From positions 1-6,558 of the forward strand of contig JAGLIN010000016.1 of NCBI GenBank assembly GCA_023142975.1: a DNA stretch of 6,558 nucleotides. The letters are read 5' to 3'. The stretch's first letter is position 1; each line of letters begins with the position of its first letter. Source of the DNA: Candidatus Parcubacteria bacterium. Its GTDB lineage: Bacteria; Patescibacteriota; Minisyncoccia; JAHIHE01; JAGLIN01. Below the pieces are notes generated by a model that was not told the origin of the DNA, did no database searches, and worked only from the letters and a program-made list of their open reading frames with translations. Below, piece after piece: positions 1-4,144 of this stretch. The position numbers were made by a program, and so were the translations under genes.

Positions 1-159
1 ACGGAGAATAGATGGTATGGGCATGTCGCTTATGTTGAAGCCGTTCATGGAAATATGCTTACTCTTTCCGAAATGAATTATGTCGGTTGGGGACGAAAGA
101 GTGTTAGAACTTTATCTGTTAATAGCAGAGTTATTAGAGGATATGTTTATGTGCAGTAA
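1..159 (+). CDS. CHAP-domain peptidoglycan hydrolase, C-terminal fragment
   Basis: The reading frame is open from the first base and ends at TAA 157-159, giving the last 52 residues of a larger protein. The fragment reads GHVAYVEAV, then LTLSEMNYVGWG, then RVIRGYVYVQ at the C terminus. This is the usual end of a CHAP (cysteine, histidine-dependent amidohydrolase/peptidase) domain: the His of GHVAYVE (residue 8 of the fragment) is the expected catalytic histidine, and the SEMNY strand and final GY(I/V) strand follow in order. CHAP proteins cleave peptidoglycan peptide or amide bonds outside the cell. The catalytic Cys, any signal peptide and any binding domains lie upstream of the window, so the architecture and true substrate cannot be judged. 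No terminator with a clear T-tract follows; the next structure is the repeat hairpin at 162-244. Confidence 0.8.
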   Translation, partial: TENRWYGHVAYVEAVHGNMLTLSEMNYVGWGRKSVRTLSVNSRVIRGYVYVQ

Positions 160-161
160 GT

Positions 162-245
162 CATTTTAACATACTAACATACTAACATTCTAACAGATGT
201 AAAATTTCTATTGTTAAAATATTAGTATGTTAAAATGTTAAAATG
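162..245. repeat. 8-bp-unit tandem repeat forming a long imperfect hairpin
   Basis: The left part is four tandem 8-mers: TTAACATA, CTAACATA, CTAACATT, CTAACAGA (166-197). The right part (212-245) is made of related units in inverted sense (TGTTAAAA, TTAGTATG, TTAAAATG). Bases 162-180 pair with 219-237 over 19 positions with one mismatch, so RNA or single-stranded DNA would form a strong hairpin. It sits just after the CHAP gene and ends five bases before the tRNA, so it is both the 3' region of one and the promoter region of the other. TAAAAT at 231-236 could be a -10 for the tRNA, but I see no convincing -35. There is no T-tract, so a classical terminator is unlikely. Confidence 0.7.
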
Positions 246-249
246 CTCC

Positions 250-323
250 GGGCTCGTAGCTCAGTTGGTTAGAGCGCTACCTCGACACGGTAGAGGTCAG
301 AAGTTCGAATCTTCTCGGGCCCA
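250..323 (+). tRNA. tRNA-Val (anticodon GAC), C33 variant, CCA not encoded
   Basis: A full cloverleaf of 74 nt can be drawn. Acceptor stem 250-256 pairs with 316-322 (7 bp, one G-U). D-stem GCTC/GAGC is 259-262/272-275, with GG in the D-loop. Anticodon stem CTACC/GGTAG is 277-281/289-293, with a 7-nt loop TCGACAC. The variable loop is 5 nt. T-stem AGAAG/CTTCT flanks the canonical loop TTCGAAT (304-310), and the discriminator is A323. The anticodon at 284-286 is GAC, reading valine GUC/GUU. Base 283, which corresponds to the almost invariant U33, is C. The 3' end continues CGA, so CCA must be added by CCA-adding enzyme. Confidence 0.93.
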
Positions 324-339
324 CGAAATTTTACAAGAA

Positions 340-370
340 AAAATCCGCCTTTTGTTTATGGAGCGGTTTT
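340..370 (+). terminator. Likely terminator of the tRNA gene
   Basis: CCGC 345-348 pairs with GCGG 363-366, and AAAA 340-343 pairs with TTTT 367-370, with one bulged T at 344. The loop is about 14 nt and the 3' arm ends in TTTTAAATTATTT. It lies 16 bases after the tRNA 3' end, a normal place for a tRNA terminator. The short G/C core and bulge make it moderate. The palindrome at 389-407, followed by TCTTTTGTTTTT, could be a backup. Confidence 0.45.
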
Positions 371-383
371 AAATTATTTCTTT

Positions 384-480
384 GCGGGAACGGATTTGCA
401 ATCCGTTTCTTTTGTTTTTAAATATCATAAATATTATTTGCTTGGAAAATATTGAGAACTGTTTACAAAACAGTTCCCGC
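384..480. repeat. Paired palindromes, REP/REPIN-like element
   Basis: Two hairpins of matching design lie 48 bases apart. The first is AACGGATT/AATCCGTT (389-396/400-407) with loop TGC. The second is GAACTGTTT/AAACAGTTC (456-464/468-476) with loop ACA. They are framed by an outer inverted repeat, GCGGGAA at 384-390 and TTCCCGC at 474-480, so the whole 97-bp unit is itself an inverted pair. This layout is typical of REP doublets or small non-autonomous elements mobilised by Y1/RAYT-type transposases; that origin is inference. The first hairpin is followed by TCTTTTGTTTTT (408-419) and could terminate plus-strand transcripts. The second, read on the minus strand, lies just past the cupin stop codon and could help end that transcript. 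Confidence 0.55.
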
Positions 481-499
481 GAGAATTCTTTTGAGTTTT

Positions 500-784
500 T
501 TATTTGCCGTTTCTATCAATTACGAAATCAACATCAGTTAAAGCAACTACTTTATGATAAACATTAGAATTAATTTTGAACATTATTGGTGCTTTAACGA
601 TTTGAGTTTCATTACCAATAGTCAATTCTATTTTTCCTTTAATTAAATAAATAATTTCTGGATCTTTATGAGTATGATCTGCGCCGATAGTGTCTTTCTT
701 TCTTGTGATGAAACTAGAATTTCCACAATCATAGATAATGCCCCTTTCGTCGGATTTGATAATTTTAATTTCATTAAGTTCCAT
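500..784 (-). CDS. Small single-domain cupin protein
   Basis: This encodes a 94-residue protein that is essentially one cupin beta-barrel. Cupin motif 1 is intact: G34, H37-x-H39-x3-E43-x6-G50, in the stretch ADHTHKDPEIIYLIKG, which supplies the usual two His and one Glu metal ligands. Motif 2 follows with P66, N72 and H77 (fourth ligand), in VYHKVVAL. There is no signal peptide or membrane segment, so it should be cytoplasmic. Cupins of this size include metal-dependent isomerases, dioxygenases and sugar- or small-molecule-binding proteins; the sequence does not say which, so substrate and reaction are unknown. Start ATG is at 784-782 with no clear SD upstream. It is divergent from the pseudouridine synthase, and its leader contains the 13-bp inverted repeat at 806-848. 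The C terminus (FVIDRNGK) looks complete. Confidence 0.85.
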   Translation of the reverse strand: MELNEIKIIKSDERGIIYDCGNSSFITRKKDTIGADHTHKDPEIIYLIKGKIELTIGNETQIVKAPIMFKINSNVYHKVVALTDVDFVIDRNGK

Positions 785-805
785 ATTATAAATTATTTAT
801 TCAGT

Positions 806-848
806 TTATATAAAGTTTGCGTGTAGGCGAATAAAAAACTTTATATAA
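806..848. repeat. Perfect 13-bp inverted repeat in the cupin upstream region
   Basis: TTATATAAAGTTT (806-818) is exactly complementary to AAACTTTATATAA (836-848), with a 17-nt spacer. The spacer holds GTGTAGGCG, whose GCGAA (827-831) can pair with TTTGC (816-820) in a shorter alternative stem. It lies 22 bases upstream of the cupin start codon on the minus strand. Depending on which promoter is used it is either an mRNA leader hairpin or an operator-like palindrome near the start site. Confidence 0.6.
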
Positions 849-851
849 CAA

Positions 852-881
852 ATTATATCCAAACTTATTAACCCAACCCAA
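852..881 (-). promoter_or_regulatory. Possible proximal promoter for the cupin gene
   Basis: On the minus strand a perfect TATAAT occupies 857-852. An 18-bp spacer separates it from TTGGGT, which matches only the TTG of the -35 consensus. The start would fall around 845, inside the 836-848 repeat arm. This is weaker than the distal candidate at 926-934. Confidence 0.3.
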
Positions 882-895
882 TTAATCTATTTTCA

Positions 896-924
896 TTGAC
901 CAAACCCCACTAATAAACTATCAT
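896..924 (+). promoter_or_regulatory. Sigma70-type promoter for the pseudouridine synthase gene
   Basis: TTGACC (896-901) and TATCAT (919-924) are separated by exactly 17 bp. The predicted start near 931 would give a leader of about 26 nt before ATG 958. The leader has no recognisable SD. Confidence 0.55.
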
Positions 925-925
925 T

Positions 926-954
926 ATTATACCACAAAGATTTGAATTTATAAA
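926..954 (-). promoter_or_regulatory. Extended -10 promoter candidate for the cupin gene
   Basis: Read on the minus strand, 934-926 is TGGTATAAT: a perfect -10 hexamer with the TGn extension. TTTATA sits 17 bp upstream as a weak -35 (954-949). Transcription would start near 919 and give a leader of about 135 nt containing the 13-bp hairpin. It lies back-to-back with the plus-strand promoter at 896-924, so the two polymerases would compete for the same DNA. Confidence 0.45.
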
Positions 955-957
955 GTT

Positions 958-1905
958 ATGAATAAAAAAATCAAAATAACCCCCTCACAAGCAAACCAAA
1001 GAATAGACAAATTTCTATCAAGTTTTTATTCTGAAAATTCACGGGCGAGTTGGCAGAAAAGAATTAGAAATAAGGAGATTTTGGTAAATGATAAAGAAAT
1101 AAAACCGGATTATATTTTGAAGAGGGGGGATGAAGTGGAGATTTTAGAAATTCTCGCCCCTTGCGACGAAATCCCCCCAGCCCCCTTTTTGAAGGGGGGA
1201 GGAAATATAAAAATTATTTATGAAGATGATGATGTTATTGTGATAAACAAACCGGCGGGAGTTTTGTCGCAGAACGCGGAGTCAAGTAAAAGTCCAAGTG
1301 TTTCTGATTTTTTGGTTAAGCATTACCAGAAAATAAAAGAAGTTGGCGAAGACGAGCAGAGGTGCGGAACAGTTCATCGTTTAGACAAAGACACTTCAGG
1401 CGTGATGATTGTCGCGAAAAATAATCAGGCGTTTGAATTTTTAAAAGATCAATTTAAAAATAGAAAAACGCAGAAAGTTTATTTGGCGTTAGTTTATGGA
1501 AAAGTGAATCCGCCAGAGGGCGTTATAGATTTAAAGATCGGACGATCCAAAACAAATCCAAATATGCAAACAGTTATAGATACGAAGAAAAAAGAAAATA
1601 TAAAATCAAGAGAAGCGAAAACTATTTATAAAACAATAAAGAACTTTGAAAATTATACGCTGCTTGAAGTTCAACCAAAAACGGGTCGTATGCATCAAAT
1701 CAGAGTTCATTTGAAAGCGATTGGCTATCCTGTTGTGGGAGATAAAAAGTATTTTTTTAAAAAATATAAAAATGAAAATTTAGAATTAGATAGACAATTT
1801 TTACATGCTATTGAATTAAATATAAAATTGTTAAATGGAAAAAATAGGATTTTTAAAGCTGAATTGGCAGATGATTTGAAAAAATTTTTGGATAAATCGT
1901 CTTAA
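958..1905 (+). CDS. RluA-family 23S rRNA pseudouridine synthase (RluD/RluC type)
   Basis: This is a 315-residue, full-length enzyme that isomerises specific uridines to pseudouridine, most likely in 23S rRNA. Residues 6-62 form an S4 RNA-binding domain (QANQRIDKFL, then WQKRIRNKEILVNDK, then GDEVEI). The catalytic domain starts near 85 with IIYEDDDVIVINKPAGVLSQ. It carries the family signature HRLDKDTSG at 140-148, where D143 is the catalytic aspartate, then KTGRMHQIRVHL at 241-252 and GYPVVGDKKY at 257-266. Whether the target matches RluD (U1911/1915/1917) or RluC cannot be told, so no symbol is given. The linker between the two domains (residues 72-82, IPPAPFLKGGG) is encoded by a G/C-rich palindromic repeat unlike its surroundings. 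The start ATG follows a short leader without an SD. The cupin gene is divergent upstream, and rpsA follows with its own promoter, so this looks monocistronic. Confidence 0.93.
   Translation: MNKKIKITPSQANQRIDKFLSSFYSENSRASWQKRIRNKEILVNDKEIKPDYILKRGDEVEILEILAPCDEIPPAPFLKGGGNIKIIYEDDDVIVINKPAGVLSQNAESSKSPSVSDFLVKHYQKIKEVGEDEQRCGTVHRLDKDTSGVMIVAKNNQAFEFLKDQFKNRKTQKVYLALVYGKVNPPEGVIDLKIGRSKTNPNMQTVIDTKKKENIKSREAKTIYKTIKNFENYTLLEVQPKTGRMHQIRVHLKAIGYPVVGDKKYFFKKYKNENLELDRQFLHAIELNIKLLNGKNRIFKAELADDLKKFLDKSS
1171..1203. repeat. In-frame G/C-rich palindromic repeat inside the pseudouridine synthase gene
   Basis: A C-run/G-run block interrupts AT-rich coding sequence. It contains CCCCCC (1173-1178), CCCCC (1181-1185), TTTTT (1186-1190) and GGGGGG (1194-1199). 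CCCCCTT (1181-1187) can pair with AAGGGGG (1192-1198), or TCCCCCC (1172-1178) with GGGGGGA (1194-1200), so two stems compete. It is exactly 33 nt (11 codons) and keeps the frame, encoding IPPAPFLKGGG between the S4 and catalytic domains. A decayed copy in the opposite orientation lies in lspA (4801-4828). Confidence 0.75.
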
Positions 1906-1950
1906 TTCAGGTAATATCTACTTCCCTGTCTATTTTATTTATTGCCTGCC

Positions 1951-1979
1951 TTGACATTACATAAATTATAAATTATACT
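1951..1979 (+). promoter_or_regulatory. Consensus sigma70-type promoter of rpsA
   Basis: TTGACA (1951-1956, perfect -35) and TATACT (1974-1979, 5/6 for -10) are separated by 17 bp. The expected start is near 1986, giving a leader of about 95 nt that includes the tandem repeat at 1999-2036 and the SD at 2064-2070. Confidence 0.85.
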
Positions 1980-1998
1980 TTTATTACTATTGGTTTTG

Positions 1999-2036
1999 GG
2001 AAAATCCAGTTGTTTTTAGGAAAATAGCTGTTTTTA
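1999..2036 (+). repeat. Tandem imperfect repeat in the rpsA leader
   Basis: GGAAAATCCAGTTGTTTTTA (1999-2018) is followed directly by GGAAAATAGCTGTTTTTA (2019-2036), the same unit with a 2-nt deletion and a substitution. AAAATAGCTGTTTT (2021-2034) is near-palindromic, and TGG plus TTTT (1991-1997) can pair with AAAATCCA (2001-2008). It lies within the predicted 5' UTR, so it could serve as a translation-control site for S1. Confidence 0.55.
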
Positions 2037-2063
2037 TTTGCAAGATCAAAAATTTTAGTAAGA

Positions 2064-2070
2064 AAGGAGA
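2064..2070 (+). promoter_or_regulatory. Shine-Dalgarno sequence of rpsA
   Basis: AAGGAGA ends 10 bases before ATG 2081 and fixes the start. It stands out because the pseudouridine synthase, TraR/DksA, LspA and solute-binding protein genes here show no comparable SD. Confidence 0.8.
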
Positions 2071-2080
2071 ACAATTAAAT

Positions 2081-3358
2081 ATGTTAGGTTTAAAGAAAAA
2101 ACTTAGCGCAAAATCAGAAATGGAAAATTTGCTAAACGACAAAAGCGCGCCGAAATTGCCAAAAGTCGGTGAAGTTGCCAAAGGAAATGTAATGGAAATA
2201 GGAAGCAACATTATTTATGTTGATCTTGGTCCCGTTGGAACAGGGGCTATTTATGGTTGCGGGAAGTTTGAAGGCTTAAGTATGTTTAACGATCTGAAGT
2301 TGGGAGATTCTATTTCTGCAACCGTTGTTGATTTGGAAAATGAAGATGGTTATGTGGAAATGTCGTTAAAAGAAACAAGTTTTGAAATGGTTTGGAAAGA
2401 ATTGGAGAAAAAGATGGAAGAAGGGGAAATTATTACCACAAAGATTCTTGAAGCGAACAAGGGTGGTTTGATGGTGAAAATAATTGGCATAATAGGGTTT
2501 TTGCCTGCGTCTCAGCTTTCCAGTGATTATTATCCGAGAGTGAGCGATGGCGACAAAAACAAGATATTATCGCTTTTAATGCAGACAGTGGGCAAGGATA
2601 TGAAAGTCAAAATAATTGGAATTGACAAAGAAGAGGGAAAGCTAATTCTTAGCGAAAAAGCGACCAAGAAAGAGAAAGAAAAAGAAAGAATTTCTTCACT
2701 TCAAATTGGAGATGAAATTGACGGTGAAATTAGCGGAATAGTTAATTTTGGAGTTTTCGTAAAATTCGGAGAAAATCTTGAAGGATTAGTCCATATTTCC
2801 GAATTAGCATGGAAGTTGATAGATGATCCAAGAAAATTCTTTAATGTTGGGCAAAAAGTAGGTTGCAAAATAATTGGAATAGATGATGACAGAATATCAC
2901 TAAGCATTAAGGCATTAGAGAAAGATCCATGGGAAAAGATAGATGGAAAATATAAAATTAAACAGAAAGTAAAAGGTGAAGTTACAAAGATTAATCCATT
3001 CGGCGCGTTTATTCAGTTAGATAAAGACATTCATGGACTTGCTCATGTTTCTAAACTGGATGACGGTAGCGGGGTTAAAGATATGGAAATTGGAAAAGTT
3101 TACGAGTTTGAAATTATTTCAATTGAATCATCTGAACATAGATTAGGACTTAAGCCGTATGTTAAAAAGAAGACTGTAGAAAAAGATGAAAAAGAAGATA
3201 CCGGAAAGAAAGATACAAAAGATACGAAGAAAAAGAGCGTAAAGAAAGCGGAGAAAACTGATAAAAAGGAAAATGTTAAGAAAAAGGAAGATGAAAAGAA
3301 AGACGAAAAGGTAAAAAAAACGAGTAAGAAAAAAGATGATAGTGGTAAAAGCAAGTAA
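2081..3358 (+). CDS. rpsA: 30S ribosomal protein S1, four S1 domains with a charged tail
   Basis: This 425-residue protein has four consecutive S1 (OB-fold) RNA-binding repeats: about residues 29-97, 114-192, 207-278 and 295-358. The third is the most canonical (GEISGIVNFGVFVKFGENLE, then GLVHISELAW). The second has the GIIGFLPASQLS signature typical of S1 domain 2. S1 binds mRNA at the ribosome and helps initiation, especially on messages with weak SDs, which fits the SD-poor genes around it. E. coli S1 has six repeats; four-repeat forms are common in Gram-positives and CPR. Residues 361-425 are a low-complexity Lys/Glu/Asp/Thr tail (KKSVKKAEKTDKKENVKKKE and similar), surely disordered. The N-terminal 28 residues precede the first fold. 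A consensus promoter, SD and following terminator make this a single-gene unit. Confidence 0.93.
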   Translation: MLGLKKKLSAKSEMENLLNDKSAPKLPKVGEVAKGNVMEIGSNIIYVDLGPVGTGAIYGCGKFEGLSMFNDLKLGDSISATVVDLENEDGYVEMSLKETSFEMVWKELEKKMEEGEIITTKILEANKGGLMVKIIGIIGFLPASQLSSDYYPRVSDGDKNKILSLLMQTVGKDMKVKIIGIDKEEGKLILSEKATKKEKEKERISSLQIGDEIDGEISGIVNFGVFVKFGENLEGLVHISELAWKLIDDPRKFFNVGQKVGCKIIGIDDDRISLSIKALEKDPWEKIDGKYKIKQKVKGEVTKINPFGAFIQLDKDIHGLAHVSKLDDGSGVKDMEIGKVYEFEIISIESSEHRLGLKPYVKKKTVEKDEKEDTGKKDTKDTKKKSVKKAEKTDKKENVKKKEDEKKDEKVKKTSKKKDDSGKSK

Positions 3359-3360
3359 AC

Positions 3361-3369
3361 TGTGGATAA
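3361..3369 (-). other. Perfect DnaA-box sequence after the rpsA stop
   Basis: TGTGGATAA here is the exact complement of the DnaA consensus TTATCCACA, two bases after the rpsA stop codon. I find no second box in the 800 bases that follow, so it is a lone site and not by itself an origin. Confidence 0.35.
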
Positions 3370-3391
3370 CCTGTTAATAAAATGAATATTT

Positions 3392-3421
3392 AGCAGTCCC
3401 GATTATTCGGGACTGCTTTTT
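3392..3421 (+). terminator. Strong Rho-independent terminator of rpsA
   Basis: A perfect 11-bp stem, AGCAGTCCCGA (3392-3402) with TCGGGACTGCT (3407-3417), has a TTAT loop and runs into TTTTT (3417-3421). It lies 33 bases after the rpsA stop. Confidence 0.95.
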
Positions 3422-3486
3422 AAATTTGATTTTTAAAAGACTGTCTTTGGCTTATTTTAGCAAATAACAGGGAGCTGTTTGAATAC

Positions 3487-3515
3487 TTGACTAAAGTTTA
3501 ATTTAATGCTATACT
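3487..3515 (+). promoter_or_regulatory. Near-consensus promoter driving the gene-free region
   Basis: TTGACT (3487-3492) and TATACT (3510-3515) are 17 bp apart, 5/6 matches each. The start is expected near 3522. No credible gene begins within 670 bases, so the product is either a non-coding RNA or a very long leader. A small hairpin, AACAG/CTGTT (3466-3479), sits just upstream of the -35. Confidence 0.75.
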
Positions 3516-3718
3516 TGGGTTATTGAGGTGAGAATAAAAAACAAAAAACGGAATGTTCTTTAAAAAAACAAATCTCTCATAGTTTTATTTATAATATATA
3601 AATAAAATGAACATTGGAAGTAGATTGCATATAAAGAAAAATTCGAAGCGAAATGGCTTCAGTTTGTTTTGTGTTTAATCTTCTCTTAACTGTTTGAAGC
3701 GTTTTCCTTTTCAAAATT

Positions 3719-3779
3719 TATCTAAAAAATAAAAATAAAAGATAAACAAAAAATAAAAATAAAAAAATAAAAAATTAAG
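3719..3779 (+). repeat. A-rich low-complexity tract (AAAATAAAA-type units)
   Basis: About 60 bases are built from AAAATAAAAATAAA-like units with almost no C or G. In the candidate RNA it would be an unpaired linker separating the 5' hairpins from the 3' hairpin cluster. It could equally be a slippage-generated tract. Confidence 0.6.
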
Positions 3780-3791
3780 GATTACGCGATA

Positions 3792-3836
3792 ATGGTGAGA
3801 GATCAAAAGTTTCTTTTAAACTTAAAGGAAACTTAA
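3792..3836 (+). CDS. Possible 14-codon leader peptide
   Basis: ATG 3792 opens a short frame, MVRDQKFLLNLKET, ending at TAA 3834-3836. AAGGA lies about 10 bases upstream and is a plausible SD. The 11-bp hairpin at 3807-3834 lies entirely inside the frame, so ribosomes translating it would melt that stem. Three of 14 codons are leucine, but the peptide resembles no known attenuator. In AT-rich DNA such a frame can occur by chance, and codon evidence is too short to judge. Confidence 0.15.
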   Translation: MVRDQKFLLNLKET

Positions 3837-3973
3837 AATAATCTTTGTTTTAAAATGATTATGTGTTACTTGGGCTGTATTTGAACATTAGTGTTAGTGT
3901 TTAGGTAAAGCTCAAGTAGCCACCTCTCTTTTTTTAACACCCTGGAAGAAGGGAAATAATCTAAATAAAGATT

Positions 3974-4029
3974 AAAAAAGGGCTAGCGACTACTAAAGTA
4001 ATATTAAGGAGTTTAACTACGCCCTTTTT
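3974..4029. terminator. Hairpin with T-tract closing the gene-free region
   Basis: AAAAAGGGC (3975-3983) pairs with GCCCTTTTT (4021-4029), 9 bp, with a 37-nt interior that has only weak further pairing. Ts on the plus strand and As on the left arm make it usable in both directions. Two smaller stems lead up to it: CCCT/AGGG (3940-3943/3950-3953) and TAATCT/AGATTA (3957-3962/3969-3974). The large loop is unusual for an intrinsic terminator, so it might instead be the 3' domain of a longer RNA. Confidence 0.45.
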
Positions 4030-4098
4030 AATTTGATTAAATTTAAATTTTACACAATCTATCAATACTTATTGTTTATACGTTAAAATGAATCAGGC

Positions 4099-4139
4099 TT
4101 GACAGAAATATTGATTTAAAAATTAAATAATGTTAAAAT
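4099..4139 (+). promoter_or_regulatory. Promoter region of the traR/dksA-lspA operon
   Basis: Two overlapping readings are possible. TTGATT (4111-4116) with TAAAAT (4134-4139) at 17 bp would start transcription near 4146. A perfect -35 TTGACA (4099-4104) with the poorer TTAAAT (4123-4128) at 18 bp would start near 4135. Either gives a leader of 50-60 nt before ATG 4197. Confidence 0.55.
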
Positions 4140-4144
4140 ATAAG

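Larger units (their letters stand above)
3522..3935 (+). ncRNA. Candidate structured non-coding RNA of unknown family
   Basis: The stretch begins at a predicted start site and has no credible long reading frame. Local helices: AATGTTC/GAACATT (3552-3558/3609-3615) enclosing a perfect 11-bp stem (3583-3593/3597-3607); GAAGC/GCTTC (3645-3649/3656-3660); an 11-bp stem (3807-3817/3824-3834); ATAATC/GATTAT (3838-3843/3857-3862); and a 10-bp stem (3867-3876/3909-3918) with an inner 6-bp stem (3882-3887/3898-3903). Long-range pairs: GAGGTG 3525-3530 with CACCTC 3921-3926, joining the 5' and 3' ends, and ATCTCTCA 3572-3579 with TGAGAGAT 3794-3801. Seven Ts (3929-3935) follow the 3' strand and could end the RNA. 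It may instead continue to the T-run at 4025-4029. I see no tmRNA T-arm, RNase P P4 or SRP motif. The helices are hand-drawn in AT-rich DNA, so existence is likelier than the exact fold. Confidence 0.45.

Noticed and set aside
166..245. CRISPR array
   Set aside because: The units are only 8 bp with no spacers between them and there are no cas genes.
160..330. Integrated element with att site at the tRNA
   Set aside because: No repeat of the tRNA 3' end and no integrase appear in the window.
382..567. 61-codon plus-strand frame
   Set aside because: It runs through the palindrome pair and the antisense of the cupin C terminus, has no SD, and has low-complexity composition without any recognisable domain.
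1987..2211. 74-codon minus-strand frame
   Set aside because: It is antisense to the rpsA leader and first codons; its Phe/Leu/Ser-rich product is typical of the complement of A-rich coding DNA.
2701..2907. 68-codon minus-strand frame
   Set aside because: It lies wholly within S1 domain 3 of rpsA on the opposite strand, with no start signals.
3100..3354. 84-codon minus-strand frame rich in Ser and Phe
   Set aside because: It is the complement of the Lys/Glu-rich S1 tail, which automatically lacks stops; it is not a membrane protein gene.
3607..3681. 23-codon frame starting at ATG 3607
   Set aside because: It has no SD, its start lies inside the 3' arm of a hairpin, and its codons show no gene-like pattern; most likely chance.
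3522..4030. tmRNA, RNase P RNA or SRP RNA
   Set aside because: No TTCGANTCC T-arm or tag frame of tmRNA, no GAAAGTCC-type P4 strand or ACAGAA partner of RNase P RNA, and no GGAAG-type SRP loop in the right setting were found by eye. A divergent member cannot be excluded without a covariance-model search.
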